This document shows positions 1 to 8,408 of a stretch of DNA of 9,454 nt, piece after piece. The DNA lies in the NCBI GenBank assembly GCA_934725525.1, contig CAKVCG010000066.1:1-9454 (forward strand), read 5' to 3'. The stretch's first letter is position 1. Every line of letters starts with the position of its first letter. The translations under genes were made by a program, and so were the position numbers. Origin of the DNA: an uncultured Brachyspira sp. (GTDB lineage Bacteria > Spirochaetota > Brachyspiria > Brachyspirales > Brachyspiraceae). The notes below the pieces were generated by a model that made no database searches, was not told the origin of the DNA, and worked only from the letters and a program-made list of their open reading frames with translations.

Positions 1-2354
1 ACCGTTCCGCAATCTGGCTCTGAAACGACAACTCCGATAGCGACATCTACTAATTTTCTCGTCAAATATCCCGCGCTCGAAGTTTTTAAAGCCGTATCGG
101 CAAGTCCTTTTCTCGCTCCGTGAGTGGAAATAAAATACTCTTGAACGGTAAGCCCTTCTTTGAAGTTCGATATAATAGGAAGTTCTATAATATCTCCCGA
201 AGGTTTAGCCATAAGTCCGCGCATTCCCGCAAGCTGTCTTATCTGCTGCTTGCTTCCTCTCGCTCCCGAATCCGCCATTATATAAACGGGATTAAATCCG
301 TCTTGGTCTTTTCTTAAATTATCCATCATAGCGTCAGAAATTTTATCCGAAACGGATGACCATAAGTCGATAACTTTTTGGCTTCTTTCGTCATTTGTAA
401 TAATACCGTCCATATATTGAGATTGAAGAGATTCCAATTTTTTAGTCGCTTCTTCGATTTCGCTTTTCTTCATTGGAGGAATGACTATATCCTCTATGGA
501 AATTGTCGAACCGAATACGGTAGCGCTCTTATAACCAAGCTCCTTAATCTCATCAAGCATATTTACGGTAGTGGAAGTTCCATGTTTCAAATAAACTTCA
601 TGAATAAATTTTGCCAAATCCTTACTGTTGAAATCTCTATTTTGGTATCTAAAATCTTCTGGAATAGCGTTATTAAATTTCAATCTTCCAACCGAAGTTT
701 CGACAAATTCTTCCTCTCCCGTTTGATTATTTTTCATTAAAACTTTTATTCTCGCTTCAAGCTCTACTAAATTATTATCGTAGGCAAGCAAAGCGTCTTT
801 TGAAGAAGAAAATATTTTATTCTCTCCTTTTGCTCCAGCGCGCAATTTTGTCAAATAATTTATTCCAAGAACTATATCCTGCGTAGGATTTACTATCGGC
901 TCTCCGTTTGCAGGATTTAATATATTATGAGGCGCAAGCATTAAAGTCCAAGCCTCAATTTGAGATTCTGCCGAAAGCGGAGTATGAACCGCCATTTGGT
1001 CGCCGTCAAAATCCGCGTTATAAGCATGACAAACTAAAGGATGCAACTGAATCGCTTTACCTTCGACAAGCACTGGCTCAAAAGCTTGAATTCCCAATCT
1101 ATGAAGAGTGGGCGCTCTGTTTAATAAAACGGGATGCTCTTTAGCTATCTCTTCCAATACTCCCCAAACTTCCTCTCTGCCTTCTTCTACAAATCTTTTT
1201 GCGCTTTTAATATTATGCGCGCTGTTTATTTCAACCAATTTTTTCATTATGAAAGGTTTAAATAATTCAACCGCCATTTTTTTAGGAAGTCCGCATTGAT
1301 GCATTTTTAAACTAGGTCCAGCAACGATAACCGAACGCCCCGAATAGTCGACTCTTTTACCCAATAAGTTTTGACGAAATCTTCCCTGTTTTCCTTTAAG
1401 CATATCGGATAGAGATTTTAAGGCTCTATTTCCCGGTCCTTTTACGACTTTTTTTCTTCTGCTGTTGTCGAATAAAGCGTCAACCGATTCTTGCAACATT
1501 CTCTTTTCGTTTCTTATTATAATGTCTGGCGCTCGTAATACCAATAATCTTCTTAATCTGATATTTCTATTGATAACTCTTCTATATAAATCGTTCAAAT
1601 CGCTTGTTGCAAATCTTCCTCCGTCAAGTTGAACCATAGGTCTTAATTCTGGCGGAATAACGGGAACAACATCCAAAATCATCCAAGAAGGGTCGTTTCC
1701 GCTCGATTTAAAATCCTCAAAAATTTCTAATCTTTTTCTTAATCTTCTATCGCTCTTTTCTCCTTTTTTAATCATCTCCGCTCTGAGTTTTTTTATCTCT
1801 TCGTCCAAATCTAGGTCTCTAAGCATATCTCTTATGCCTTCCGCTCCGATTCCTATTTTAACATTATCTCCGAATCTATCTAAACATTCGTTATATTCGT
1901 CTTCGGTAAGAAGGTCGCCTCGAGAATAAGTGCTTTCTCCAGGCTCTATGACTATATATCTTTCAAAATAAAGAACGCTTCTTAAATGAGACATATTTAT
2001 ATTTAGAAGAAGTCCGATTCTTGAAGGCGTATTTCTATAATACCATATATGAGCCACAGGCGCCGCCAATTCTATATGCCCCATTCTCTCTCTTCTAACC
2101 TTAAAATGAGTGACTTCGACTCCGCATTTATCGCAAACTACGCCTTTATAACGAATGCTCTTGAATTTTCCGCAATAACATTCGTATTCTTTCGTAGTTC
2201 CGAATATTTTTTCGCAAAAAAGCCCGTCTCTTTCGGGTCGCAAAGTTCTATAATTGATGGTTTCTGGTTTTTTAACCTCTCCATAGCTCCATTCTCTCAT
2301 AACTTGAGGGCTTGCTATACTAATTTTTATTTGGTCAAAGTTTGTAAATGTCAT
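1..2354 (-). CDS. rpoC: RNA polymerase beta' subunit, N-terminal 784 codons (3' end outside window)
   Basis: This gene encodes the largest subunit of RNA polymerase, which with beta forms the catalytic cleft. The frame is open from the ATG at 2354 to the left edge without interruption. The start fits the family: the conserved [12 protein letters not shown] segment begins at residue 6. The first zinc site is Cys59, Cys61, Cys74 and Cys77. The lid, rudder and switch region spans about residues 295-347 ([20 protein letters not shown] at 321-340). The catalytic magnesium loop NADFDGDQ is at 446-453, with Asp448, Asp450 and Asp452. The F-loop region is near 697-720 and the bridge helix near 742-778. 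The visible part ends at Cys782, the first cysteine of the second zinc site in the E. coli protein. The trigger loop and C-terminus lie outside the window. The family is about 1,400 residues, so a little over half is visible. It follows rpoB by 75 bases and is probably cotranscribed with it. Confidence 0.98.
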   Translation of the reverse strand, partial: MTFTNFDQIKISIASPQVMREWSYGEVKKPETINYRTLRPERDGLFCEKIFGTTKEYECYCGKFKSIRYKGVVCDKCGVEVTHFKVRRERMGHIELAAPVAHIWYYRNTPSRIGLLLNINMSHLRSVLYFERYIVIEPGESTYSRGDLLTEDEYNECLDRFGDNVKIGIGAEGIRDMLRDLDLDEEIKKLRAEMIKKGEKSDRRLRKRLEIFEDFKSSGNDPSWMILDVVPVIPPELRPMVQLDGGRFATSDLNDLYRRVINRNIRLRRLLVLRAPDIIIRNEKRMLQESVDALFDNSRRKKVVKGPGNRALKSLSDMLKGKQGRFRQNLLGKRVDYSGRSVIVAGPSLKMHQCGLPKKMAVELFKPFIMKKLVEINSAHNIKSAKRFVEEGREEVWGVLEEIAKEHPVLLNRAPTLHRLGIQAFEPVLVEGKAIQLHPLVCHAYNADFDGDQMAVHTPLSAESQIEAWTLMLAPHNILNPANGEPIVNPTQDIVLGINYLTKLRAGAKGENKIFSSSKDALLAYDNNLVELEARIKVLMKNNQTGEEEFVETSVGRLKFNNAIPEDFRYQNRDFNSKDLAKFIHEVYLKHGTSTTVNMLDEIKELGYKSATVFGSTISIEDIVIPPMKKSEIEEATKKLESLQSQYMDGIITNDERSQKVIDLWSSVSDKISDAMMDNLRKDQDGFNPVYIMADSGARGSKQQIRQLAGMRGLMAKPSGDIIELPIISNFKEGLTVQEYFISTHGARKGLADTALKTSSAGYLTRKLVDVAIGVVVSEPDCGT

Positions 2355-2364
2355 ATTAATTAAA

Positions 2365-2372
2365 CTTCTCCT
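2365..2372 (-). promoter_or_regulatory. ribosome binding site of rpoC
   Basis: On the minus strand the sequence reads AGGAGAAG, with the AGGAG core ending 13 bases before the rpoC ATG. This is a strong core at slightly long spacing. The rest of the 75-base rpoB-rpoC gap is A/T rich, with no convincing hairpin or promoter. It holds only a short direct repeat, aaaatctat, at 2408-2416 and 2425-2433. Confidence 0.7.
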
Positions 2373-2429
2373 ATTTATTTAAAAACTCTATTAAAAATTT
2401 TATTCTCAAAATCTATAATCTATGAAAAT

Positions 2430-5400
2430 CTATTTAAAAATTTTAGTTTGTTTTTTAGCTTTCTGTTTAAGTTCTTTTTCCGTAGAAGGAAGCTGAACTC
2501 CCTCTTCATCATGAATCGTAATATTGAGTCCCAATCCTCTAAGTTCCTGAACTAAAACATTAAAGCTCTCTGGAATTCCTGGTGAAGATATAACATCTCC
2601 TTTAACTATTGATTCGTATATTCTCGCTCGTCCCGCCATATCGTCCGATTTAACGGTTAAAAACTCTTGAAGCATGTTAGCCGCTCCGTAAGCCTCCAAA
2701 GCCCAAACTTCCATCTCTCCCAATCTCTGTCCGCCAAATTGAGATTTTCCTCCCAGAGGCTGCTGAGTAACCAAAGAATAAGGACCCGTGCTTCTTGCAT
2801 GAACTTTATCTTCGACAAGGTGATTTAATTTAAGCATATACATATAACCAACCGCAACCTCATTTTTGAAAGGTTCTCCCGTTCTACCATCGTAAAGTCT
2901 AACCTTACCGCTCGGATTCATTCCGCTTGCAATCATAGCCTCTTTTAAAGCTTCTTCTTTAGGACCTTCAAATACTGGGCATGCATATTTTAATCCCATT
3001 TTATAACCCGACCAGCCGAGCAGCATCTCGATAACCTGCCCGATATTCATACGAGAAGGAACGCCCAAAGGATTCAAACAAATATCTACGGGAGTTCCGT
3101 CTTCCAAAAACGGCATATCTTCCACTGGCATTATTCTTGCCACAACTCCCTTATTTCCATGTCTTCCCGCCATTTTATCGCCTTCCTGTATTATTCGTTT
3201 TTTAGCGATAAATACTTTTACTACTTCCTCAACGCCCGGTTTCAATTCGTCTCCATTTTCTCTGCTATAAACTCTCACATCTATAACCGTTCCGTCTTTA
3301 CCATGCGGCACTCTTAAAGAAGTGTCTTTAACATCTCTCGCCTTTTCACCAAATATCGAATGAAGGAGTCTATATTCTGGAGTGATTTCCGTTTCGCCTT
3401 TTGGGGTTACTTTTCCAACCAATATATCCCCCGCTTTAACTTTAGCGCCTATTCTAACAATTCCTCTCTCGTCCAAATTCTTAAACGCAGAATCCGAAAC
3501 ATTAGGTATATCTCGCGTAATATTTTCCTTATCTAATTTTGTCTCTCGCGCTTCAACGGAAAATTCTTCAATATGAACGGAAGTAAACACATCCTCTTCT
3601 ACAAGTCTACTGCTTAAAAGAATAGCGTCTTCAAAGTTATAGCCTTCAAATATCATAAACGCCGCTAAAACATTTCTTCCCAACGCCAACTCTCCGTTAT
3701 CCGTCGCCGGTCCGTCCGCAAGAAGCCCCCCCGCTTTAACCGTATCTCCCACATTGACGACTGGTCTTTGATGAAAATTAGTATCCTGGTTTGTTCTTTG
3801 ATATTTTATAAGTTCGTAAACATCAAAATCATCCTTATCGCTCTGTTTATTCGGTTTAATAACTATTTCATTATTAACCGCTTTTATAACCTTACCCGCT
3901 CTTTTCGCATGTAAAGCTATTCCCGTTCCCGGTTGACATATTTTTGCCTCTACTCCCGTTCCTACAATAGGCGCTTCGGGAAATAAAAGAGGAACGCTTT
4001 GTCTTTGCATATTGCTTCCCATTAGGGCTCTGTTTGCATCATCATGCTCCAAAAACGGTATAAGAGAACTTGAAAGAGAAACTATCTGTTGAGGGGACAC
4101 ATCCATATATTGAACTTGGTCTGGAGAAGAATAAGGAAATTCAGACCTATATCTTGTGGATATAAGATTTTCTTTAAAAGTTCCATCATTGTTTATTGGA
4201 GCGTTCGCATCGGCAATATGAAATCTTTCTTCATCATGCGCCGTCAAATATTCTATCTCGTCAGTAACTTTGCCTTTGACAACTCTTCTATATGGTGTTT
4301 CTAAAAACCCATGTTTATTTATTCTTGCGTAAGTTGCAAGAGAAACTATAAGTCCAATATTCGGACCTTCGGGAGTCTCTATAGGACATATTTTACCATA
4401 ATGCGTATGATGAACATCGCGCACTTCAAATCCAGCCCTATCTCTCGTAAGTCCTCCCGGTCCCAAAGCGTTTAATCTTCTCTTATGAGTAATTTCTGCC
4501 AGAGGATTATTCTGGTCCATAAATTGGGATAATTGACTTGTTCCGAAAAATTCTTTTATAACCGACTGCACTAGTTTAATACTTATTAAAGATTGAGGAG
4601 TAACCGCTTCCATATCCTGCATTTGCATTCTTTCTTTAGCTATTCTTTCCAATCTTGTAAAACCAGTTTTCATTTGTATAGCCAAAAGCTCTCCAACGCT
4701 TCTAATTCTTCTATTGCCCAAATGGTCTATATCGTCCAACTGCTCTTCGTTAATAAATACTTTTATCAAAAAACGGATTGTTTCCACTATATCTTTATGT
4801 CTTAAAACTTTACTTTGTTCGTCTTCTGGAAAATTAAGTCTTTTATTTATTTTATATCTTCCGACATCTCCGAGCGCATAAGATTTAGAGTCGAATACCA
4901 TATCGTTGCAAATTTTAACGACATTATCTATTAAAGCAGGTTCTCCCGGCCTTATAACATTATAAATTTTTGCGCAAGCCTCTTTTTGATTTCTTGTAAT
5001 ATCTTTATCTAAAGTGTTGATTATGGTGACATTATCTTTAATCGCTTCCATATTCAAAACTTCGACTTCTTTAACTCCGCTCATCAAAAGTCTTTCGGCA
5101 AGGTTTGTATTTATAAGTTCACCGGGATTTAATATAATCTCTTCTGGGTTTTCAGTGTCATAAACGGTAGAATATGAACGTCTTCCTATTAAGGCTTCTT
5201 TTTTAGCGTTATCCGATAATTTGGGCAATGAAATTTTATCAACAGTATAAAATAATTTCAAAATCTCTTCGTTAGTGGTAATCCCTATAGCCCTTAAAAA
5301 TACGGTAACTGGAAGTTTTTTCTTTCTATCTATTCTAACATACATTATATCCTTTTTAGTATCGAGTTCAAATTCGAGCCAAGTTCCCCTATCGGGTATT

Positions 5401-5951
5401 ATTTTTGCCACAAACATAGCATCTCTGTCGCTTCTATTAAAAACTACGCCAGGCGACCTGTGAATTTGGGAAACGACAACTCTCTCCGCTCCGTTTACTA
5501 TAAAAGTGCCCCTGTCAGTCATAGCTGGAATATCCCCCACAAAAATTTCCTGTTCTATTATTCTTTCAGGGTCCCGAACCGTTAACTGAAGTTTTATCTT
5601 AAAAGGATAAGCGTAAGTTTTATCTCTTCTTCTTGCTTCTTTTTCGGATATTTTAGGCTCTCCTATTGAATACGAGATAAACTCTATCTGCATCTTTTCA
5701 TTGGTTGCAACTATAGGAAATATAGAAGTTAAAACCCCTTGTAAGCCTTCGTTTTTTCTCTTGTTTTCAGGCACATCCTTTTGAAGAAAACTATCGTATG
5801 ACTCTTTTTGTATAGCAAGAAAATCGGGGGGCTCTAAAACCGAAGCATAACGCGAAAAATTCACGCGTCCATTTTCAATCCTATATTTTTTAGCAAACTC
5901 AACCCCTCTCTCACTATATACTTTATTGTCTATTTGAATGTTATTAGCCAT
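2430..5951 (-). CDS. rpoB: RNA polymerase beta subunit
   Basis: This gene encodes the second-largest RNA polymerase subunit, which shapes the cleft with beta' and binds rifampicin. The 1173-residue protein is complete from ATG to TAG. It is shorter than E. coli RpoB (1342) and lacks the large lineage-specific insertions. The rifampicin pocket lies at 470-498 and 525-535 (ETPEGPNIGLI, cluster II). The acidic pair in YNFED is Glu774-Asp775. The GDKMAGRHGNKG motif at 924-935 holds Lys926 and Lys934, equivalent to the active-site lysines 1065 and 1073 of E. coli. The C-terminal clamp segment around 1066-1080 (PLGGKSQFGGQRLGEME) pairs with RpoC. Asn494 replaces the Ser found at E. coli 531. The start is supported by GGAG at 5963-5966 and by the N-terminal match to the family. 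It is separated from rplL by 125 bases with a hairpin and is followed by rpoC. Confidence 0.99.
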   Translation of the reverse strand: MANNIQIDNKVYSERGVEFAKKYRIENGRVNFSRYASVLEPPDFLAIQKESYDSFLQKDVPENKRKNEGLQGVLTSIFPIVATNEKMQIEFISYSIGEPKISEKEARRRDKTYAYPFKIKLQLTVRDPERIIEQEIFVGDIPAMTDRGTFIVNGAERVVVSQIHRSPGVVFNRSDRDAMFVAKIIPDRGTWLEFELDTKKDIMYVRIDRKKKLPVTVFLRAIGITTNEEILKLFYTVDKISLPKLSDNAKKEALIGRRSYSTVYDTENPEEIILNPGELINTNLAERLLMSGVKEVEVLNMEAIKDNVTIINTLDKDITRNQKEACAKIYNVIRPGEPALIDNVVKICNDMVFDSKSYALGDVGRYKINKRLNFPEDEQSKVLRHKDIVETIRFLIKVFINEEQLDDIDHLGNRRIRSVGELLAIQMKTGFTRLERIAKERMQMQDMEAVTPQSLISIKLVQSVIKEFFGTSQLSQFMDQNNPLAEITHKRRLNALGPGGLTRDRAGFEVRDVHHTHYGKICPIETPEGPNIGLIVSLATYARINKHGFLETPYRRVVKGKVTDEIEYLTAHDEERFHIADANAPINNDGTFKENLISTRYRSEFPYSSPDQVQYMDVSPQQIVSLSSSLIPFLEHDDANRALMGSNMQRQSVPLLFPEAPIVGTGVEAKICQPGTGIALHAKRAGKVIKAVNNEIVIKPNKQSDKDDFDVYELIKYQRTNQDTNFHQRPVVNVGDTVKAGGLLADGPATDNGELALGRNVLAAFMIFEGYNFEDAILLSSRLVEEDVFTSVHIEEFSVEARETKLDKENITRDIPNVSDSAFKNLDERGIVRIGAKVKAGDILVGKVTPKGETEITPEYRLLHSIFGEKARDVKDTSLRVPHGKDGTVIDVRVYSRENGDELKPGVEEVVKVFIAKKRIIQEGDKMAGRHGNKGVVARIMPVEDMPFLEDGTPVDICLNPLGVPSRMNIGQVIEMLLGWSGYKMGLKYACPVFEGPKEEALKEAMIASGMNPSGKVRLYDGRTGEPFKNEVAVGYMYMLKLNHLVEDKVHARSTGPYSLVTQQPLGGKSQFGGQRLGEMEVWALEAYGAANMLQEFLTVKSDDMAGRARIYESIVKGDVISSPGIPESFNVLVQELRGLGLNITIHDEEGVQLPSTEKELKQKAKKQTKIFK
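4458..4544 (-). other. rifampicin-resistance-determining region of rpoB (cluster I)
   Basis: These bases encode RpoB residues 470-498. Aligned by eye to E. coli with an offset of 37, Leu511, Ser512, Gln513, Asp516, His526 and Arg529 are conserved as Leu474, Ser475, Gln476, Asp479, His489 and Arg492. Three positions differ from E. coli as I recall it: Ser522 is Ala485, Ile530 is Leu493, and Ser531 is Asn494 (codon AAC at 4470-4472). Asn at 531 has been linked to natural rifampicin resistance in Borrelia and Treponema. Confidence 0.9.
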
Positions 5952-6000
5952 ATTAAAAAGAACTCCAAATTACAGCTTTTTAATTATTTTAATTTTTAGC

Positions 6001-6020
6001 TTATATTATTTAAAATATAA
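6001..6020 (-). repeat. small A/T-only inverted repeat in the rplL-rpoB gap
   Basis: ttatatt (6001-6007) and aatataa (6014-6020) form a perfect 7-bp stem around a 6-base loop. It follows directly downstream, in transcription order, of the larger 12-bp hairpin. With only A-T pairs it would be weak in RNA, and such repeats arise easily in A/T-rich spacers. Its function is unknown. Confidence 0.35.
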
Positions 6021-6022
6021 TT

Positions 6023-6059
6023 ATTTAAGAAGGGCAAAGCTATAATACCCTTCTTAAAT
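6023..6059 (-). promoter_or_regulatory. perfect 12-bp hairpin between rplL and rpoB, candidate attenuator or RNA processing site
   Basis: On the minus strand ATTTAAGAAGGG (6059-6048) pairs perfectly with CCCTTCTTAAAT (6034-6023) around a 13-base loop. The sequence after it is A/T rich but has no continuous T run, so it is not a standard Rho-independent terminator. In E. coli the rplL-rpoB gap carries a partial terminator and an RNase III site that lower rpoBC expression relative to the ribosomal proteins. The position here matches, so a similar role is plausible but inferred. Confidence 0.6.
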
Positions 6060-6076
6060 TTAATTGTCTCTATCTA

Positions 6077-6469
6077 TTATTTAACTTCAACTTTACCGCC
6101 TGCGGCTTCCAATTGTTTTTTAATAGCCGCCGCTTCGTCTTTCGAAACGCCAGATTTAATAGTCTCTCCGCCTTTTTCTACGGCGTCTTTAGCTTCTTTT
6201 AAACCCAACCCGCTAACCGCTCTAACTTCTTTAATAAGCGCTATTTTTTGAGCCGCATCGAATCCAGTAAGAATTATATCGAATTCGTTTTTCTCTTCTT
6301 CAGCAGCTCCGCCAGAGGCAGGTCCGCCCGCAGCGGGAGCCGCTACCGCGGCAACGGGCATAGCGGCGGTTACATTGAATTTTTCTTTTATAGCTTCAAC
6401 CAATTCATGAAGCTCTATAACTTTCATCTCTTCTATCGCTTGTAGTATTTCTTCTTTACTTAAAGCCAT
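6077..6469 (-). CDS. rplL: 50S ribosomal protein L7/L12
   Basis: This is the flexible stalk protein of the large ribosomal subunit. It binds L10 as dimers and recruits translational GTPases. The 130-residue product starts [10 protein letters not shown]. The N-terminal dimerisation and L10-binding domain is about residues 1-33, followed by an Ala/Gly/Pro-rich hinge at about 34-56. The C-terminal factor-binding domain spans about 61-130 and includes KIALIKEVR at 75-83 and [12 protein letters not shown] at 87-98. The frame is open 16 codons further upstream, to 6517. That start is rejected because the Lys-rich extension is not family-like and a strong ribosome binding site lies just before 6469. 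The hinge makes a local G/C-rich patch near 6300-6370. It lies 48 bases after rplJ in an A-rich gap that should be unstructured. Confidence 0.98.
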   Translation of the reverse strand: MALSKEEILQAIEEMKVIELHELVEAIKEKFNVTAAMPVAAVAAPAAGGPASGGAAEEEKNEFDIILTGFDAAQKIALIKEVRAVSGLGLKEAKDAVEKGGETIKSGVSKDEAAAIKKQLEAAGGKVEVK

Positions 6470-6476
6470 TTTTATT

Positions 6477-6482
6477 CTCCTT
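6477..6482 (-). promoter_or_regulatory. ribosome binding site that fixes the rplL start
   Basis: The minus strand reads AAGGAG followed by 7 bases and then the ATG at 6469. This near-consensus site selects the 130-residue form of L7/L12 over the longer open frame. A strong site fits the need for L12 to be made in several copies per ribosome. Confidence 0.85.
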
Positions 6483-6517
6483 AAACTTTTAATTTTATTT
6501 TTATATTTTTTTAGCAA

Positions 6518-7042
6518 TTAAGCCGATTTTTTCTTTCCTTCTTCAACGGAATCGAGAGTATAGGCAAGTTCCGATATGATACTTTGAAGAGAATTTGCCA
6601 AACTTGATATAGGCGACTGTAGAGCCGTAACCAAATGAGAAAGCAAAACATCTCTTGACGGAATATTAGCGACAACTTGAACATTAGCAGAATCGAGCAA
6701 GTCTTCACCCATATAACCGCCTTTGATTTTTATTTTATCGTTCTTTTTAGCGGCTTCGCTAATCACTTTCGCCGCGGCGGGCATATCCTCTTTCGCGAAA
6801 ACAACCGCCGTTGGATTTACAAACATCTCGTCTTTTACTTCTCTGCCTAAACCTTTCAAGGCAATATCTACCAAAGAATTTTTACATATTTTTATTGAGG
6901 AAGAAGTTTTTGAAAGTTCGCGTCTTAAATCGGTAAGTTGAGCGACATTTACTCCTCGATAATCGAAGAATACAAGCCCCGCGCAAGAATCGATTTGTTC
7001 TTTAAGATGCGCAACCGTTTCAATATTTTTCTTATTAGGCAT
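6518..7042 (-). CDS. rplJ: 50S ribosomal protein L10
   Basis: L10 anchors the L7/L12 dimers to the 23S rRNA at the stalk base. In many bacteria the L10-L12 complex also represses its own mRNA. The 174-residue product starts MPNKKNIETV. The N-terminal RNA-binding domain includes LVFFDYRGVNVAQLTDLRREL at about residues 23-43. The C-terminal part ends in a long helical segment, about 137-168 (ISSLANSLQSIISELAYTLD), expected to bind L12. A GTG at 7051 would add three residues but lies inside the likely ribosome binding site, so the ATG at 7042 is preferred. The gene follows a 105-base leader after rplA and precedes rplL by 48 bases. Confidence 0.97.
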   Translation of the reverse strand: MPNKKNIETVAHLKEQIDSCAGLVFFDYRGVNVAQLTDLRRELSKTSSSIKICKNSLVDIALKGLGREVKDEMFVNPTAVVFAKEDMPAAAKVISEAAKKNDKIKIKGGYMGEDLLDSANVQVVANIPSRDVLLSHLVTALQSPISSLANSLQSIISELAYTLDSVEEGKKKSA

Positions 7043-7047
7043 ATTAT

Positions 7048-7054
7048 CCACCTC
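7048..7054 (-). promoter_or_regulatory. ribosome binding site that fixes the rplJ start
   Basis: The minus strand reads GAGGTGG at 7054-7048. Its GAGG core lies 8 bases before the ATG at 7042. The GTG inside it, at 7051, is the alternative start; using it would leave that start without a site. The distance from the leader stem (3' end at 7063) to the GAGG is 8 bases, close enough for a stabilised leader to hinder ribosome loading. Confidence 0.75.
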
Positions 7055-7062
7055 TTTTATAT

Positions 7063-7132
7063 TAAACCGTTTCTTTAATCTATTCGCATAATGGGATCAC
7101 AAAATACGACTTCGTTTATAAAAACAGGTTTA
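7063..7132 (-). promoter_or_regulatory. candidate L10 (L10-L12) autoregulatory mRNA leader of rplJ
   Basis: The minus-strand RNA can form an outer stem: TAAACC (7132-7127) pairs with GGTTTA (7068-7063). After one bulged T it continues as GTTT (7125-7122) with AAAC (7072-7069), giving ten pairs. Inside, TCGTAT (7109-7104) pairs with ATGCGA (7089-7084), with one G-T wobble and a 14-base loop. The asymmetric, purine-rich internal loop between the stems contains CGAAG and ATAGA, and could host a kink-turn. L10 leaders are a known RNA family at this position (Rfam L10_leader). I recognise the position and general form, not the exact consensus. Confidence 0.6.
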
Positions 7133-7147
7133 TTCAATTTTAAAATC

Positions 7148-7849
7148 TTATAATTTTATTTTCTTATAATCTATATTTATTCCGACTCCCATCGTAGAAG
7201 TAACGCTTACTCCTTTAATGTATTCGCCTTTCAAATCGGAAGGTTTTTTTCTCAATATTTCATCGTAGAAAGCTTTAAAATTTTCATTCAATTTGCCCGC
7301 GTCCATAGAAGCTTTTCCTATTCCCATTCTAACTACTCCGAATTTATCCGCTCTGTATTCCATTCTTCCGCCTTTAAAACTTTTCACGGTTTGAGCGATA
7401 TCTAAAGTTACCGTTCCAGTTTTTGGGTTTGGCATAAGTCCTTTCCTTCCGAGTATCTGCCCTAATTTTCCGACTTCTTTCATCAAATCGGGAGTGGATA
7501 TTGCGACATCAAAATCGGTATAACCGCCTCTGATTTTACTTATCAAATCTTCAAAGCCGACTTCCATAGCGCCAGCGTTTTTCGCTTCGTCAGCTTTTTC
7601 TCCTTGGGCAAACACTACTACTCTTTTTTCCTTTCCGAAAGAATTTGGAAAAGATAAAGTGTCTCTTATAGAATGTTTTGGCAAGATATTGAGGTTTATC
7701 GTAGCCTCGATAGTCTCGTCAAATTTGCATGTGGCGTTTTTTTTCGCCAATTCTATAGCTTCTTCAACGGTATAAGGTTTTAATTTTTCTACCGTCTTAA
7801 ATATAGCATCGTAACGTTTGCCTCCAATCTTTTTTTGTTTTGTAGCCAT
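7148..7849 (-). CDS. rplA: 50S ribosomal protein L1
   Basis: L1 forms the mobile L1 stalk near the ribosomal E site and in many bacteria represses translation of the rplK-rplA mRNA. The 233-residue product is almost the same length as E. coli L1 (234). The L1 signature [16 protein letters not shown] is at residues 133-148. The C-terminal [11 protein letters not shown] at 217-227 also fits the family, as does the basic N-terminus followed by [11 protein letters not shown]. The ATG at 7849 has GAGG at 7858-7861, 8 bases upstream. A 120-base hairpin-bearing gap separates it from rplK, and the rplJ leader begins immediately after its TAA stop. Confidence 0.98.
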   Translation of the reverse strand: MATKQKKIGGKRYDAIFKTVEKLKPYTVEEAIELAKKNATCKFDETIEATINLNILPKHSIRDTLSFPNSFGKEKRVVVFAQGEKADEAKNAGAMEVGFEDLISKIRGGYTDFDVAISTPDLMKEVGKLGQILGRKGLMPNPKTGTVTLDIAQTVKSFKGGRMEYRADKFGVVRMGIGKASMDAGKLNENFKAFYDEILRKKPSDLKGEYIKGVSVTSTMGVGINIDYKKIKL

Positions 7850-7891
7850 TTTTTAATCCTCTTTTATAATCAATTTTTCAAACAATTACTT

Positions 7892-7920
7892 CCATTTATT
7901 CGTATTTTTTCAATAAATGG
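7892..7920 (-). promoter_or_regulatory. perfect 9-bp hairpin in the rplK-rplA gap, role unknown
   Basis: On the minus strand CCATTTATT (7920-7912) pairs perfectly with AATAAATGG (7900-7892) around an 11-base A-rich loop. No T run follows on either strand, so it is not a standard terminator. The stem ends about 30 bases before the rplA ribosome binding site. It could be a processing site, a partial attenuator or a binding site for L1. I see no clear match to the rRNA site of L1, so the role stays open. The rest of this 120-base gap is A/T rich with no convincing promoter. Confidence 0.45.
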
Positions 7921-7969
7921 TGCGCTTTTATTTTTATCTAAATATTTAAATTTCACTTTAAATAAATAT

Positions 7970-8392
7970 TTATTCAACTTTTATACCCATAGCTCGAGCC
8001 GTTCCAGCGACTATTTTTTTAGCCGCTTCAATATCGTTTGCCGACATATAAGTCATTTTTTCTTGAGCGATTTCTTCAAGCTGTTTCTGATTTATACTCG
8101 CTACTTTTGTTTTATTAGGCTCTCCCGAACCTTTTTCTATTCCCAATTTCTTTTTAATCAAAGTGGAAGTAGAAGTTCCTTTCGTTACAAAAGTATAGGT
8201 TTTATCTTCGTAAACCGTTATATAAGTATTTAATAACTGTCCTTTTTGTTTGGAAGTTTTAGCGTTAAAATCCTTAACGAACGCCGCTATTTGTATCTGC
8301 TTCTGTCCGAGCGCTGGACCCAAAGGCGGAGCTGGAGTAGCTTCTCCTCCTGGAATTCTAACTTTTACAATACCGACTATTTTTTTTGCCAT
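7970..8392 (-). CDS. rplK: 50S ribosomal protein L11
   Basis: L11 binds the GTPase-associated centre of 23S rRNA at the stalk base and is the target region of thiostrepton-type antibiotics. The product is 140 residues, the normal family length. The N-terminal domain has the proline-rich GGEATPAPPLGPALGQ at residues 15-30. The C-terminal rRNA-binding domain covers about 75-140 and ends in the conserved AGTARAMGI at 128-136. Prolines 22 and 23 in the thiostrepton-contact helix are unchanged. The ATG at 8392 has GAGG at 8399-8402, 6 bases upstream. The gene lies only 16 bases after nusG, so the two are surely cotranscribed. Confidence 0.98.
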   Translation of the reverse strand: MAKKIVGIVKVRIPGGEATPAPPLGPALGQKQIQIAAFVKDFNAKTSKQKGQLLNTYITVYEDKTYTFVTKGTSTSTLIKKKLGIEKGSGEPNKTKVASINQKQLEEIAQEKMTYMSANDIEAAKKIVAGTARAMGIKVE

Positions 8393-8408
8393 TTTATACC
8401 TCTTAATT

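Noticed and set aside
2049..2363. Plus-strand open frame of 104 codons antisense to the start of rpoC
   Set aside because: It lies opposite highly conserved RpoC codons, shows no recognisable motif and has no clear ribosome binding site. The same holds for the other plus-strand frames, including those at 120-317, 378-740, 908-1144 and 7835-8233.
2408..2433. Short direct repeat aaaatctat in the rpoB-rpoC gap
   Set aside because: Two 9-base A/T-rich copies are expected by chance in such a spacer and partly overlap the rpoB stop.
6023..6059. Rho-independent terminator ending the rplKAJL transcript
   Set aside because: The stem is strong, but no uninterrupted T tract follows it on the minus strand, so full termination is not supported.
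5952..6076. Separate promoter for rpoB in the rplL-rpoB gap
   Set aside because: TTGCCC inside the hairpin arm with A/T-rich sequence about 17-18 bases downstream is only a weak match, and the whole gap is A/T rich.
6470..6517. Sixteen-residue N-terminal extension of L7/L12 from a start at 6517
   Set aside because: The extension is Lys/Ile rich and unlike the family, and AAGGAG is placed ideally for the ATG at 6469.
7043..7051. GTG start of rplJ at 7051
   Set aside because: The GTG is part of the GAGGTGG ribosome binding site of the ATG at 7042.
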